Notes: generated from the sequence alone by a model not told the origin. A DNA stretch of 64,000 bases from an uncultured Parabacteroides sp. (GCA_949298575.1 CASFXH010000007.1:1-64000), one strand, 5' to 3'; counted from the first letter of the stretch, positions 51,826-61,849 are shown. Program-made: numbers and translations.

Positions 51826-53961
51826 TCAATAGAAACGGATGCGATTATCTTCCACATCAGCCCGATCGACAAGCGCTTGGATGGCTTGATAAGCGATCCG
51901 ATAAGCATTAGTCGCGTCGATTGAACGGATTTCTGAAGCCTCATCGTATTCTCTCGCGTCCTTATTCCGGGCCGTTACCTTGAAGACATAAACACCGTTG
52001 TTGCCCTTCACCGGCTCGCTCAACTGATCAACCGGAGCGATCGAAACCGCCGCGTTCAAGTTCGGTTCAATCCCAATCCCCGCGATCCGACGAGTGGAGA
52101 AATTGATGAATTTCACGGAGTCCACTTTCGCGCCCATTGCTTCAGCATAAGCCTCAAGCGAAGTCAAATTCTTTGCCTTCAACTCCGAGACGATCTGATC
52201 ACCCTTCTTTTGAGCCGCGATCTCAGAACGCAACGACGAAGCGACCGCATCCACCGGACGATATCCCTCCTCCAAAGAAGAGACGACGCCCACTACGATA
52301 AACTTATCGTCACACTCAAAGATTTCAGAAACCGTCCCATTCCCATTTTGGAAAGCCCAACGAACCACCTGACGGGAATCACGAATCGTTCCGACCGTTT
52401 GGTCATTCTTGTTGACTGTCACTTTCGACGATAAGTTATAACCCGCCTCTTGCGCGTTCGCGTTCATCTTATCAAGGGTATTGTTCGCCGAAACGAATTG
52501 GTTCAAAGCGTTATAAATATCGCTATATGTTTTCGAGCTAGCGGAAACCGTCATGTCAATATCAGCGACCTTATATTTCGGGACATTAGCCGTCCGTTCC
52601 GTCACCTTAATGATATGTGTACCATAATTGGATTTCACGCTGGCCAATTGATTAACAGACGTCGAGAAAAGCGCGTTCTTGAAGTCCTCATTCACGCCCC
52701 GCAAAGCGGTCGCTTCCGTAAACCACCCCAATTCACCACCATTCTCAGCCGCTTGGTCAACAGAATACTGCCGAGCCAACGCCGCAAAATCAGCGCCACC
52801 TTTCAACGCGTCCATGATACTATCCGTCAATGTCGCCAACTCCGCTTCCGTCCTGCCGGCCAACATAATGTGGCTTACCTTCACGGAATCCGGACCCGTA
52901 GTCTTATCCACCAACTTAAACATCCGATACCTATCATTCGCGAATACCGGGCCATAAATGTCGCCTACCTCAGCGGTCGTCGCGAATTGGCGCATCTCCG
53001 CGTCGAAAGCGTTCTCCGTAAAGAAAGCGTCCAAATAAGGCACTTCCGAATTCTCGTTCACCAAATCTTCGACTTGCACGCTTGCTTGAAGCTCTTTTTT
53101 CAAACTCTCGATGTCCGCCTCCGCGTTATCATAATCTTCCTTGCTCGGACGGATATCTACGGCGATATAATCAATCACACGACCTTCTTGTTGCTTGAAT
53201 TGCTCTTTCCGCTCGTTATACAATTGCTGGATCTCACTATCGCTCACCGCGATCGTCGAGTCGGGGATCGTGGAATAAGCCTGCATCGCATAGACGATAT
53301 CCGAGTTCTCGGAACTCTCCTCAAAAGCGTCTTTCGCGTCCAACGCGTTCGTGGTCATCGCTTTGCTCAACAAAGTCGTATATTTTTGCTCCAAACGTTG
53401 ACGTTTGATATTTTTCTCCATGAACAACCAGAAATTACGGGCTTGCAACAATTGCGCCTGTTGGTCGGCCGGATAGGTCGCGATATTCTCATCATCGATC
53501 GCTTTCAAGAAATTGAGCAGCGCGACCTTATCAAAGGCGCCAGTCTGCGGATTCACGAACATTTGCGTCTGCTGGATAATCGGGGAAATGTTCTCTCCCT
53601 GTACCATATCGAACAACTCTTCCGGAGAAACCACCATTCCCAAGGCTTCTGTCGCCTCATCCATAACGATTTCTTGCACCATGCCATCGAACACCGACTG
53701 ACGGATTTGCGTCATATACTCTTCCGGAAGGCTCGCCGACCCGGATTGCATCTTATAGACTTCCGTCATCTCATCAATGCGTTGTTGATAATCCTGAATT
53801 TGAATCGCATGTCCATCTATTTCAGCGATCTTCTCTTGCGATTGCCGGAAAAAAGTTGAACCCGAATTCAAAAAGTCTCCAATAATAAAAGCGAACAAAG
53901 CTACGCCCACAACAGCCACCAGCAATCCCGCTTTACTTCTAATCTTTTCTAGCGTTGCCAT
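51826..53961 (-). CDS. PpiD/SurA-like peptidyl-prolyl isomerase, membrane-anchored foldase
   Basis: The 711-residue protein has a single N-terminal membrane helix (about 12-30: LLVAVVGVALFAFIIGDF), a SurA-N-like chaperone domain with FRQSQEKIAEIDGHAIQIQDYQQRIDEM, a parvulin (PPIC) domain around 350-450 (VSHIMLAGRTEAEL...GGDFAALARQYSVDQAAENGGELGWF) and a C-terminal chaperone part. It assists folding of proteins leaving the Sec translocon. A TATCTTCG lies on the minus strand at 54016-54023. It follows the LptC-CNNM genes at a 103-base distance. Confidence 0.92.
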   Translation of the reverse strand: MATLEKIRSKAGLLVAVVGVALFAFIIGDFLNSGSTFFRQSQEKIAEIDGHAIQIQDYQQRIDEMTEVYKMQSGSASLPEEYMTQIRQSVFDGMVQEIVMDEATEALGMVVSPEELFDMVQGENISPIIQQTQMFVNPQTGAFDKVALLNFLKAIDDENIATYPADQQAQLLQARNFWLFMEKNIKRQRLEQKYTTLLSKAMTTNALDAKDAFEESSENSDIVYAMQAYSTIPDSTIAVSDSEIQQLYNERKEQFKQQEGRVIDYIAVDIRPSKEDYDNAEADIESLKKELQASVQVEDLVNENSEVPYLDAFFTENAFDAEMRQFATTAEVGDIYGPVFANDRYRMFKLVDKTTGPDSVKVSHIMLAGRTEAELATLTDSIMDALKGGADFAALARQYSVDQAAENGGELGWFTEATALRGVNEDFKNALFSTSVNQLASVKSNYGTHIIKVTERTANVPKYKVADIDMTVSASSKTYSDIYNALNQFVSANNTLDKMNANAQEAGYNLSSKVTVNKNDQTVGTIRDSRQVVRWAFQNGNGTVSEIFECDDKFIVVGVVSSLEEGYRPVDAVASSLRSEIAAQKKGDQIVSELKAKNLTSLEAYAEAMGAKVDSVKFINFSTRRIAGIGIEPNLNAAVSIAPVDQLSEPVKGNNGVYVFKVTARNKDAREYDEASEIRSIDATNAYRIAYQAIQALVDRADVEDNRIRFY

Positions 53962-54064
53962 TTATCTTTCTTCTTTCTTATATTTTGAATTTATTATTTT
54001 CCATTTCCAAAGCCGCGAAGATACGAAAAAAGCAATTTGTGCGTCATATTCCCATGTTTTTTTC

Positions 54065-55318
54065 TTATTCCTCTATTGTCAACCGAACCAAGTCAATCTT
54101 CGTGGCCGATATCTTGACGATCCGAAACACGTATTTCCCGATCCGAATCGACTCATTCATCTGGGGAAATTTCTGATAAGCGTGCAAAATATAACCCGCC
54201 ACCGTCACATAATCCTCCGACTCCGGCAAATCCAACCCGAACTTCTCATTCAAGACATCAATCTCCACCCGTCCAGAGAGCAAGAAATCATGATCGGAAA
54301 TCCGCCGGCAAACACATGAGTTCATATCGTGCTCATCCTCTATCTCTCCAAAAATCTCCTCTACCAAATCTTCAAGCGTGACAATTCCCGCCACACCCCC
54401 AAACTCATCGACCACGACCGCCATACTCCTTTTCTCCTTCATCAATATTTTCATCAATTTATTGGCGGACATGGTTTCCGGGACAATCGGCATTTTCCGG
54501 ACATGGAGCGTCCAGTCTTCCGGGTTCTTAAACAATTCCGAAGAATGAATATAGCCTACCACCCGATCGATATTCCCTTCATAAACCAAGATCTTGGACA
54601 AACCCGTCTCGACAAAGCGCAACCGGAGTTTCTCCAACGGTGTTTTCAAGTCACAAGCTACAATCTCCGTACGAGGAACCGTACAATCCCGGATTTTCAC
54701 CTTTGAGAAATCCAATACTTTCTGAAATATCTTAACCTCCGTATCCAAATCCGGATTCTCGGAAGCCTGCTCCAAATGCTGTTGAATATAAAGATCCAAA
54801 TCAACCTTACCCAAAGCGGAAACAATCAAACCGGATTCCTTCATTCCCTTCCTTCTCAAAATAAAAGAAGACAACAAAGCGACAACCCTTGAAAACGGGT
54901 AAAACAAGATATTGATCAGGCTCAACGGAAAAGAAAAGAAGCGAAGGATTTGCTCTGCATAAACCTTAAAGACCGGTTTCAATAAAAACTCACAAAAGAA
55001 CAATAGCCCAATGGAAATGGCACATGCCGCGATAAGCAACCTTATGATCGGAGAATTATCCAAAAACCACGGACAATTCCAGAAAATGGCATACCACAAA
55101 AAGCTATAGCCTGTCAACGATAAAAAACCTCCAAAAAGCAAGGTTGACAAAAACTGACGAGGATGACGATCAAAATAACGAGTCATCCTATTTCGCTCCT
55201 CCCCTTCCGCATCCTCATCGCCAAGTCTCCAATGAGAAAGCGAGATAAATGAGACCTCTATCCCCGTGAACAAAGCGAATAAGAGCACAACCAACGCTAT
55301 ACTTATCAATTCCTCCAC
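54065..55318 (-). CDS. CNNM/CorC-type (GldE-like) membrane protein
   Basis: The 417-residue protein has an atypical CNNM membrane part (about 1-150, four helices; LLFFCEFLLKPVFKVYAEQILR instead of the usual GELVPK), paired CBS domains (about 195-325, ending VVDEFGGVAGIVTLEDLVEEIFG) and a CorC-HlyC C-terminal domain. It resembles the GldE subgroup found next to lptC in Bacteroidetes. Role unknown: ion transport or envelope maintenance. It starts 4 bases after lptC. Confidence 0.88.
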   Translation of the reverse strand: MEELISIALVVLLFALFTGIEVSFISLSHWRLGDEDAEGEERNRMTRYFDRHPRQFLSTLLFGGFLSLTGYSFLWYAIFWNCPWFLDNSPIIRLLIAACAISIGLLFFCEFLLKPVFKVYAEQILRFFSFPLSLINILFYPFSRVVALLSSFILRRKGMKESGLIVSALGKVDLDLYIQQHLEQASENPDLDTEVKIFQKVLDFSKVKIRDCTVPRTEIVACDLKTPLEKLRLRFVETGLSKILVYEGNIDRVVGYIHSSELFKNPEDWTLHVRKMPIVPETMSANKLMKILMKEKRSMAVVVDEFGGVAGIVTLEDLVEEIFGEIEDEHDMNSCVCRRISDHDFLLSGRVEIDVLNEKFGLDLPESEDYVTVAGYILHAYQKFPQMNESIRIGKYVFRIVKISATKIDLVRLTIEE

Positions 55319-55322
55319 CTCT

Positions 55323-55973
55323 CTATCCTATCCTTTTCGTTGAATCCGAAACGGCCACCACCAAAGTATCTCTTGGAGTAGCTTTCTCCTCTACAGGGAA
55401 AATACCCTGCGAATTAAAAATTTTATATTGAGTCATATTCTGGTTCGACTCGAAACCTATTCCTGTCACGATTTTATCTTCTTGCTCGATACGAATATAA
55501 CGAGATGAATAGATCTGCTCCTTCTTTTGATCCCAAAAAAGTTGAGAGGTCTCAAAACGTTCGCCTTGCAAACTTTCTATTTCCACATTACCAACCAACT
55601 CCCAAAGTCCTCGCTTATCATAATAATAAGCCGTATCCGCCTTGATGCTGGCATCCGTATTAAACAAGGTATCAAATTTCTCCACGTAAATGCCCTCAGG
55701 GAAATACCAATAAGGATCCTCAGCCTTTCCATAGACCAACCAATCCTTGGCTTTCAACCGATAGCGAGTCACTCCCGAATCCGAGATCAAGGAGACAACG
55801 TCCGTCGCCTTCATCGTATAAGTCGTATTCGGATCAAACTTCACATCCACCACATCTTTCGTCTCATCTTCGCAAGACAAAATCGTTCCTAAAAAAAGAA
55901 GCATAAGAGCTATCTTACCGATAGCCCTTATGCCTAATATCCGAGCCGTTTCATTAAGAAAACGTCGTCTCAT
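55323..55973 (-). CDS. lptC: LptC-like LPS-export lipoprotein
   Basis: The 216-residue protein has a lipoprotein signal (IALMLLFLGTILSCEDE, Cys34; the first ATG gives a rather long N-terminus) and an OstA/LptA-like beta-jellyroll: SDSGVTRYRLKAKDWLVYG, YWYFPEGIYVEKFD, KADTAYYYDKRGLWELVGNVEIES and GFESNQNMTQYKI. It carries LPS from LptFG to LptA in the periplasm. It is six bases after a TPR gene and four before a CNNM gene. Confidence 0.88.
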   Translation of the reverse strand: MRRRFLNETARILGIRAIGKIALMLLFLGTILSCEDETKDVVDVKFDPNTTYTMKATDVVSLISDSGVTRYRLKAKDWLVYGKAEDPYWYFPEGIYVEKFDTLFNTDASIKADTAYYYDKRGLWELVGNVEIESLQGERFETSQLFWDQKKEQIYSSRYIRIEQEDKIVTGIGFESNQNMTQYKIFNSQGIFPVEEKATPRDTLVVAVSDSTKRIG

Positions 55974-55979
55974 ACAAAA

Positions 55980-57344
55980 TCATCTCACAACGGTGCTCTC
56001 GCCGATCCAGCCACCAATAGTCACCGCTTTACCTTTCTCCAAATCCGGATGCATAAAGATCTCCTCTGTTGAAGGTAAATGCGCACGATAAGAACTGATC
56101 AAGCTATTTGCCTCTTCCGCAACCGTCGGATCTACTTGTTTAGCCTTCTCGAATTTATCGATCGCGGCGTAATAGACGGCTCTTGCCATCACCGCGTCGT
56201 CCGGATAAACAGACTTGGAAGTCGCCGCGTACATCTTACCCATCAGCATGTAAGCGTTACCATAATTCGGATTCTCCTCCAAAGCCTTACGGCAATATTG
56301 TCTAGCTTGCGTATAGCTGTTCCGCTCAAACTGCAACAAAGCGATCATATAAAAATCTTCAGCTTTCGCGTTCGGATCAGTCTCCATCGTCGTAGCTTCC
56401 TCGAAATACTTCATAGCCGTATCAAAATCTTGCGCCTTAACCGCTTGCCGAGCCAAACCAACAGCAGCCTCCGCACTCGGCTCCAACTTATAAGCGTAAC
56501 CAGAAGCGGCGAAGTAAACATCAATCTCTTGACAACGGACACGTCTCAACAAAGCGATCGTCGATTTCAAATATTCCAAATCGTCCTTTTTCTCCTCAAC
56601 CTTGGAAGCGTACATATTCTGCAAAGTCTCGCAGTCGGCAGCTCCACTGTTCGCGAACACATTATCAATACCACTCTTATAGCTTTCCAAATTCGTTTGC
56701 TCTTTCGTATTGTTAGCTGCTTGGGCCGCCGCGATTTGAGCATCCAGACCAGCTGACGCTTTCAAATAATCCTGAATGTACTGTTCCTTAAAGTTCGGAT
56801 CAGCCACCATTTTCTTCATTGAAGCGAAAGCGAACAAAGACAAGCCTAAAGCCTCCGTATTATTTCCTTTCTCATCCACAATTTCTTTCAACCAATCATA
56901 AGCCAAATTGTAATCCGCGTTCTCACCCATCAAACGGAAATAGTCTTGCGCCTTTCTAGATACAATCCAATCTTTAGGATAACGACTATCGTTTCCGAAA
57001 TATTGAACACGTTTATCATAGACCTTCATCAAGTTATCGATCAGCTCTTTCTTCTTCGCTGGATCTTGCTCATTAGCAATAAGCCAATCAACAATACGAA
57101 CACCATACAGATAAATGTCCTTCGTCGCGCCCGGACACTCGTCATAAACAATCTTCCAGAACTCATAAGCATCCTTATAGTTCCCGGACTTCGCATACGG
57201 AACAAACAAGCTGATATTGGTTATACAACGTACGCTATCCTCTCCGGATCCAAACGGAGTACCATTATCAACTCCCTTTTGAGCATAAGCGCCCAATGTA
57301 CCCACCGTACATCCCAACGCCAATAGTAAAACTTTGATCTTCAT
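55980..57344 (-). CDS. secreted tetratricopeptide-repeat protein
   Basis: The start at 57344 begins a signal peptide (MKIKVLLLALGCTVG, cleavage after AYA); an upstream ATG is discarded. The 454-residue protein is helical with TPRs at several places: VGLARQAVKAQDFDTAMKYFEEATTMETDPNAK and MIALLQFERNSYTQARQYCRKALEENPNYGNAYMLMGKMYA. The N-terminal part has YDECPGATKDIYLYGVRIV. It is likely a periplasmic scaffold. Genes for a barrel protein and LptC flank it on the same strand. Confidence 0.85.
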   Translation of the reverse strand: MKIKVLLLALGCTVGTLGAYAQKGVDNGTPFGSGEDSVRCITNISLFVPYAKSGNYKDAYEFWKIVYDECPGATKDIYLYGVRIVDWLIANEQDPAKKKELIDNLMKVYDKRVQYFGNDSRYPKDWIVSRKAQDYFRLMGENADYNLAYDWLKEIVDEKGNNTEALGLSLFAFASMKKMVADPNFKEQYIQDYLKASAGLDAQIAAAQAANNTKEQTNLESYKSGIDNVFANSGAADCETLQNMYASKVEEKKDDLEYLKSTIALLRRVRCQEIDVYFAASGYAYKLEPSAEAAVGLARQAVKAQDFDTAMKYFEEATTMETDPNAKAEDFYMIALLQFERNSYTQARQYCRKALEENPNYGNAYMLMGKMYAATSKSVYPDDAVMARAVYYAAIDKFEKAKQVDPTVAEEANSLISSYRAHLPSTEEIFMHPDLEKGKAVTIGGWIGESTVVR

Positions 57345-57375
57345 TTCTTTTTCTATTAAAGTTAGCCAAATAATT

Positions 57376-58653
57376 TCAATCCACTTTTCTCTTAAAGAAC
57401 CAGAACTCATTAAATGTATAGCTCAGGCTAAAACGAAAATACTGTTCATCAATCATTGTCCGCAATTCCGGACGCACCTTCACGTATTCAAAAGCCACAT
57501 TCACGAACGAACGATTATCGATCATCGGAAAGCCAAAACCGATCGTCGCGCCTATTTCTTTATAGCCATATCCTTCATAAGCATTCTCTCCCGAAGGGTT
57601 CACGCGCAAATAAGAGTTACTATAATGAACTCCCACACGATAACTCACGTTAGCCAAATAATTTCGACTTCGCATATTCGGGATGTACTCTCCGCCCAAC
57701 GCGAGTCGAACCCTATTTTTGAACTGTCCCTTTTCATTATTAAAATAACACTTATTCCATGTTTCATAAATCATATCCGCCCCCACTGTCCATTGATTGG
57801 AGCGAACAAAAGAAACACCCAAGCCATAAGAATCCGGCATACCAAACTTTGATGTGGTCACCGTATCTTGTCGTGAATAAGCGGAAGTAGACGTTCCCAC
57901 TATTTGTTCCTCATAAACCGTCGTATTCAAGCTGTTCCGAGGCGAATAAGTAGCGCCAATCACCAATTGATCCGTCGCACTGAAAGGATGAACATATTGA
58001 ATGCCGAAATCCAACTTCAAGTCACGTATACGATACTTCTGCCGGCGAGTGACATCATCTCCGCCTGTCGCTTCGGAAAAGACCAAAGCTCTTGAATGAG
58101 TAATACTACCAAACAAGAATCCCGCGTTCACGCCCACCGCCAAACGCTTTTTCCAAATCTCATAAGAGATTCCCGCATACAGATCATTCAAACCTCCTTG
58201 TCCAGCAAACGCCTCTGTCCAGACCAGATCATTTTGCTCAGCAATCTCTCCAAACTCATAACCGACGAAAGAATAAGGCAAAAGGCCTATACTCATCGCC
58301 AATCCCCGAGCCAAGGGAAATTGCATCGCGAGAGATTCAATATTTCCATTCAGCTTCCTTTCGCTCTGATCACCTTCCTTGAACCAAGAAACTTGCCCCG
58401 AGGCCCCTATATCAAATATAAATGTCATTGAATCCATACAACTATAAGAAGCGGGATTCATGGGATTAATTTGTTGCTTAGATCGCAAACCAATACCAAT
58501 ACCCCCCATCGCCTTGCCCGCGCCTAAGGCACGGTCAGCCAATCCTCCATAACCGAATCTCGTGTAGGGCGAATTGGTATTGTTTTGTCCCCACAATGCC
58601 ACCTGTGTAAAAATAAGAAAACTTATTATTACTAGTCTATTAATCCTCAACAT
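57376..58653 (-). CDS. outer-membrane barrel protein (FadL-like appearance)
   Basis: The 425-residue protein has a signal peptide (LVIISFLIFTQVALWG) and a body of alternating aromatic/hydrophobic strands. SPYTRFGYGGLADRALGAGKAMGGIGIGLRSKQQINPMNPASYS near the start and the GLGVSF..WTVGADMIYETW pattern recall FadL/TodX-like porins of Bacteroidetes. It ends FFKRKVD. Its 5' end overlaps coaX by 14 bases. Function cannot be named. Confidence 0.8.
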   Translation of the reverse strand: MLRINRLVIISFLIFTQVALWGQNNTNSPYTRFGYGGLADRALGAGKAMGGIGIGLRSKQQINPMNPASYSCMDSMTFIFDIGASGQVSWFKEGDQSERKLNGNIESLAMQFPLARGLAMSIGLLPYSFVGYEFGEIAEQNDLVWTEAFAGQGGLNDLYAGISYEIWKKRLAVGVNAGFLFGSITHSRALVFSEATGGDDVTRRQKYRIRDLKLDFGIQYVHPFSATDQLVIGATYSPRNSLNTTVYEEQIVGTSTSAYSRQDTVTTSKFGMPDSYGLGVSFVRSNQWTVGADMIYETWNKCYFNNEKGQFKNRVRLALGGEYIPNMRSRNYLANVSYRVGVHYSNSYLRVNPSGENAYEGYGYKEIGATIGFGFPMIDNRSFVNVAFEYVKVRPELRTMIDEQYFRFSLSYTFNEFWFFKRKVD

Positions 58654-59368
58654 TATACTCTAAGATTCTATTTAATCCTATCAACACTAAATTAATGTCT
58701 GCAAAGATGGAATTTTTTAACCGGCTTTCAAAATAAAAAGAATGACCTCCCGTTAAAAAAACGAAAAGATTCGGATATCTCGCTTTCAGTTCATCTATAT
58801 ATCCATCCATCTCGTAAATAATTCCTTTCACGACCCCGGCCTGTATGGCTGTCTCCGTACTTACCCCTATCGCAGGTAACACTTCCGGTTCTGACACCAA
58901 AGGCAACTGGCTCGTATAAGCATTAAGCGCATGAAAACGCGTAGACATACCAGGAGAGATGTTCCCTCCTAAATAACAACCTGACGCGTCGAGCAATTCA
59001 TAAGTGATCGCCGTACCCGCATCGATCACTAAGACATTTTGCCGCGGCTTCAAAGTATAAGCTCCTACAACAGCCGCCAATCGATCACGGCCTAATGTAT
59101 TTGGCGTCTCATACTTCACTTGAATCGGCAACGCGACATGCTCATCCAAAACAAGCAATCGCTTCAACCGGCTTTTCAAAAACGAGATCAAATCCCGATC
59201 CTCTTCAACGACTGAAGAAAAAATACCTCGATCGCAAGCATGATCCCGCAAAACCTCTTCCAAAAAGGAACGATCCAAGCATTTGCGTACGAAATAGGCC
59301 TCAATTTCACCATTCTCGTACACCGCAACTTTCGATGCTGAATTTCCCTGCTCGATTATTAGATTCAC
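58640..59368 (-). CDS. coaX: type III pantothenate kinase
   Basis: I choose a GTG start at 59368, giving 242 residues beginning VNLIIEQGNSASK, which fits the family's usual N-terminus; an ATG 51 bases upstream would add a hydrophobic segment that looks like non-coding sequence. Family motifs: EQGNS in the ATP site (normally DxGNT), TLGRDRLAAVVGAY near 100, VLVIDAGTAITYEL near 118, GGNISPGMSTRFHALNAYTSQLP and FLTGGHS. It makes phosphopantothenate for CoA. The E for D in motif 1 is conspicuous. Confidence 0.93.
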   Translation of the reverse strand: MNLIIEQGNSASKVAVYENGEIEAYFVRKCLDRSFLEEVLRDHACDRGIFSSVVEEDRDLISFLKSRLKRLLVLDEHVALPIQVKYETPNTLGRDRLAAVVGAYTLKPRQNVLVIDAGTAITYELLDASGCYLGGNISPGMSTRFHALNAYTSQLPLVSEPEVLPAIGVSTETAIQAGVVKGIIYEMDGYIDELKARYPNLFVFLTGGHSFYFESRLKNSIFADINLVLIGLNRILEYNVED

Positions 59369-59534
59369 CCTGCTCAATTTTTTCGCAAAGAAAAACAAAA
59401 ATGCTGAGACAAGAAACAAAATTACTCAATTATTCGCCTTTCCTCCTCCGAGAAAAGGCGGCACGACGATTTTCCTCATGCCAACAATAAAGACTTCATT
59501 CTTCTTTAAAGGTTTAAAATCTCAAGAAAAATTG

Positions 59535-59564
59535 TTTGACTCGACACAAAACATCGTATCTTCG
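59535..59564 (+). promoter_or_regulatory. promoter of the HdeD-like gene
   Basis: TTTG at 59535-59538, 18 bases, TATCTTCG at 59557-59564, then 26 bases to the ATG. Confidence 0.65.
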
Positions 59565-59590
59565 CAACCATAAACCAATAAAGAAAAAAT

Positions 59591-60121
59591 ATGAAGACTT
59601 TAAACAACACCATCTTGCGAGGAAGCTTTTCCATTTTACTCGGCTTGCTTCTTATCCTATGGCCGGAAGTAGCGCTCAATTACCTTATCATGTCTATTGG
59701 CGCTTTATTTATCATACCTGGTATCATTTCCATTTTCGCTTACTTCTCTCGTCCGAAAAGCGCATTCGATACTCGCCCCATCTTTCCGATTGACGCGGCA
59801 GGCAGTATCCTTCTCGGAGCTTGGCTGATGATTATGCCGACTTTCTTTATTAATATATTAATGTATGTCTTGGGCGGGTTACTTGTCTTAGCGGGTGCAC
59901 AACAACTGACACGGCTTACCTTGGCCCGCAAGTGGGCAACTGTCCCATTGGGTTTCTATTTGTTGCCCCTGCTTATCCTTATAACGGGTATCATGATTTT
60001 GCTTTATCCATTGGAAATCATGGAAAACACGTTCGTCATTTTCGGAATCGCGATACTTTTCTATGGATGCTGTGAGCTTATCACTTGGTATAAGTTCAGA
60101 CGGCGAGACTATATTTCTTGA
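59591..60121 (+). CDS. HdeD/DUF308-family membrane protein
   Basis: The 176-residue protein has six hydrophobic segments in three pairs, as in HdeD-type proteins: ILRGSFSILLGLLLILWPEVALNYLIMSIGALFIIPGIISI, then SILLGAWLMIMPTFFINILMYVLGGLLVLAGAQQL and LLPLLILITGIMILLYPLEIM. A basic tail KFRRRDYIS ends it. The family is implicated in acid resistance in E. coli; its role in this group is unknown. It is convergent with the AraC regulator, ending three bases from it. Confidence 0.88.
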   Translation: MKTLNNTILRGSFSILLGLLLILWPEVALNYLIMSIGALFIIPGIISIFAYFSRPKSAFDTRPIFPIDAAGSILLGAWLMIMPTFFINILMYVLGGLLVLAGAQQLTRLTLARKWATVPLGFYLLPLLILITGIMILLYPLEIMENTFVIFGIAILFYGCCELITWYKFRRRDYIS

Positions 60122-60124
60122 TTG

Positions 60125-61030
60125 TCAACGAGATCTACGGTATTCCAATGGCGACATTCCCACGTGTTTCTTGAAAAACTTCCCGAACGTGGATTGATCA
60201 GAAAAACACAATTGATTGGCCACTTGCTGGACAGTCACATCCGGCGCTTTCAAGAAAACTTTCGCTTCCTTGATCAGGTAGTCGTCAATCCATTTGCTTG
60301 CTGGCTTCCCCGTGAGATTTTTCAAAATCACTGAAAGGTATTGAGAAGAGATACACATCTTTCCCGCATAGAAATCCACGCCATGCTGTTCTTTACAATG
60401 CTCAAATAACAATCGGAAAAATTGCTCCAACAGGTTTTCTTTTCGTGTCAACGCCGGCGACAAGGTCAGCTCCTTTTTCAGCGTAAAAATATGACCCAAA
60501 TCCAGGAAGAGACCCATCAGCGTATTCTGAATCATCTCTTTATAAAAAGTATGGCTCGTTTGAGCCAACGCCTGCCGAATCCGCGCCATACCCGACAAGA
60601 CGGTCTCCGCTTCCTGAGGCGTTAATAGCTCACACGGATGTTTACGGATCTCCATATAACTCAACATTGAACCACCTTTTTTAGGGAACCAGCCATAATC
60701 ATCCATGAATGATTTCGACACCGCGATCATATAACCCCGAAAATTGGCGGCCTGGCTTAGCGTTCGCAAAGCATGAGAAGGAATCAAGGTCAACAAATTA
60801 TTCTGACTTATGTGATAAGCCTTATAATCAATCGTCAGTTCCGCCTCACCTTCCACCACAAGAAACAAAGCCAAGACATTCAAGCGCACGTCCAAAAAGG
60901 CTTCCTGGCCTTTCCCATTCAAGGCATCATCTACTTCAAGGAAAAGCAAATCATACTCGTAGTGCTCTTGCAAACCCATGCTTTTCACCATACTTTCAAT
61001 CCCAAACAAGGGCAAATCAGCTATACCCAT
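60125..61030 (-). CDS. AraC-family transcriptional regulator
   Basis: The 301-residue protein has an N-terminal sensor/dimerisation half with a cupin-like feel (GEAELTIDYKAYHISQNNLLTLIPSHALRTLS, about 57-90) and a C-terminal double helix-turn-helix (about 205-300: MCISSQYLSVILKNLTGKPASKWIDDYLIKEAKVFLKAPDVTVQQVANQLCFSDQSTFGKFFKKHVGMSPLEYRRS). It binds DNA next to promoters in response to a small ligand. A -7 box TATGTTTG is on the minus strand at 61060-61067. Targets are not evident. Confidence 0.92.
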   Translation of the reverse strand: MGIADLPLFGIESMVKSMGLQEHYEYDLLFLEVDDALNGKGQEAFLDVRLNVLALFLVVEGEAELTIDYKAYHISQNNLLTLIPSHALRTLSQAANFRGYMIAVSKSFMDDYGWFPKKGGSMLSYMEIRKHPCELLTPQEAETVLSGMARIRQALAQTSHTFYKEMIQNTLMGLFLDLGHIFTLKKELTLSPALTRKENLLEQFFRLLFEHCKEQHGVDFYAGKMCISSQYLSVILKNLTGKPASKWIDDYLIKEAKVFLKAPDVTVQQVANQLCFSDQSTFGKFFKKHVGMSPLEYRRSR

Positions 61031-61161
61031 CTAATCCTTATTTTATATTATATTGGCGACAAACATACAACAAATATCGTTATGCATAAAAGTCGAATCC
61101 CCAAATATTTTTAACAGCGCAAGAAATATGAAGAAAAGCTAGCCATTTCAATAAAAAGCAC

Positions 61162-61169
61162 TATCTTTG
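61162..61169 (+). promoter_or_regulatory. -7 box of the L25 gene
   Basis: TATCTTTG is an exact TAnnTTTG; the leader to the ATG at 61256 is about 85 bases, long enough for control of a ribosomal protein gene. No clear -33 box. Confidence 0.55.
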
Positions 61170-61255
61170 CGCCGCTTTTTACGCCCCGTACGTGTGATGG
61201 GAAATTAGGAAGCGATTGATCTAATTTTGAGTAACACATTAAAATTGAAAAAGAA

Positions 61256-61849
61256 ATGAAGACATTCCAATTGACAGGAACAGGCCGTACGATCGCGGAG
61301 CGCTCGTGTGACCAAAAGAGAGCATTAAAGGCATTGCGCAAAGAGGACAAGATCCCCGCCGTTCTTTACGGAGGTGAAAAAGTCATCCACTTCTACGTGA
61401 CGAATGAGAGCGTACGCAAATTAATCTATACGCCTGAGATCTACGCGGTCGAATTGACAATCGACGGCCAGACAACGATGGCGATCATCAAGGAGTTGCA
61501 ATTCCATCCGGTAAATGACAAGATCCTTCACATCGATTTCTTGGAAGTGACGAAAGAGAAGCCGGTCGTTATGGAAGTTCCGGTTGTCTTGGAGGGTCAC
61601 GCGGAAGGTGTGAAAGCCGGTGGTAAGTTGAATCTCAGCATGAGAAAGCTGAAAGTGAAAGCTACTTACGACAACATCCCCGAGAAACTGTTTATCAACA
61701 TCGACCACCTGGGATTGGGCAAGACGCTGCAAGTTGGCGAATTGCATTTCGAAGGCTTGGAGTTGATGAACGCCAAGAACGCTGTAGTCTGCGCCGTTCA
61801 ATTGACGCGTGCGGCTCGTGGCGCGCAAGCCGCTCAGGCAAAAGCCTAA
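61256..61849 (+). CDS. rplY: 50S ribosomal protein L25/general stress protein Ctc
   Basis: The 197-residue protein has the N-terminal L25 5S rRNA-binding domain (1-95: FQLTGTGRTIAERSCDQKRALKALRKEDKIPAVLYGGEKV) and the C-terminal CTC beta domain (96-185: VPVVLEGHAEGVKAGGKLNLSMRKLKVKAT). An Ala/Gln tail ends it. Codon use (GGT, CGT common) shows high expression. Confidence 0.96.
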   Translation: MKTFQLTGTGRTIAERSCDQKRALKALRKEDKIPAVLYGGEKVIHFYVTNESVRKLIYTPEIYAVELTIDGQTTMAIIKELQFHPVNDKILHIDFLEVTKEKPVVMEVPVVLEGHAEGVKAGGKLNLSMRKLKVKATYDNIPEKLFINIDHLGLGKTLQVGELHFEGLELMNAKNAVVCAVQLTRAARGAQAAQAKA

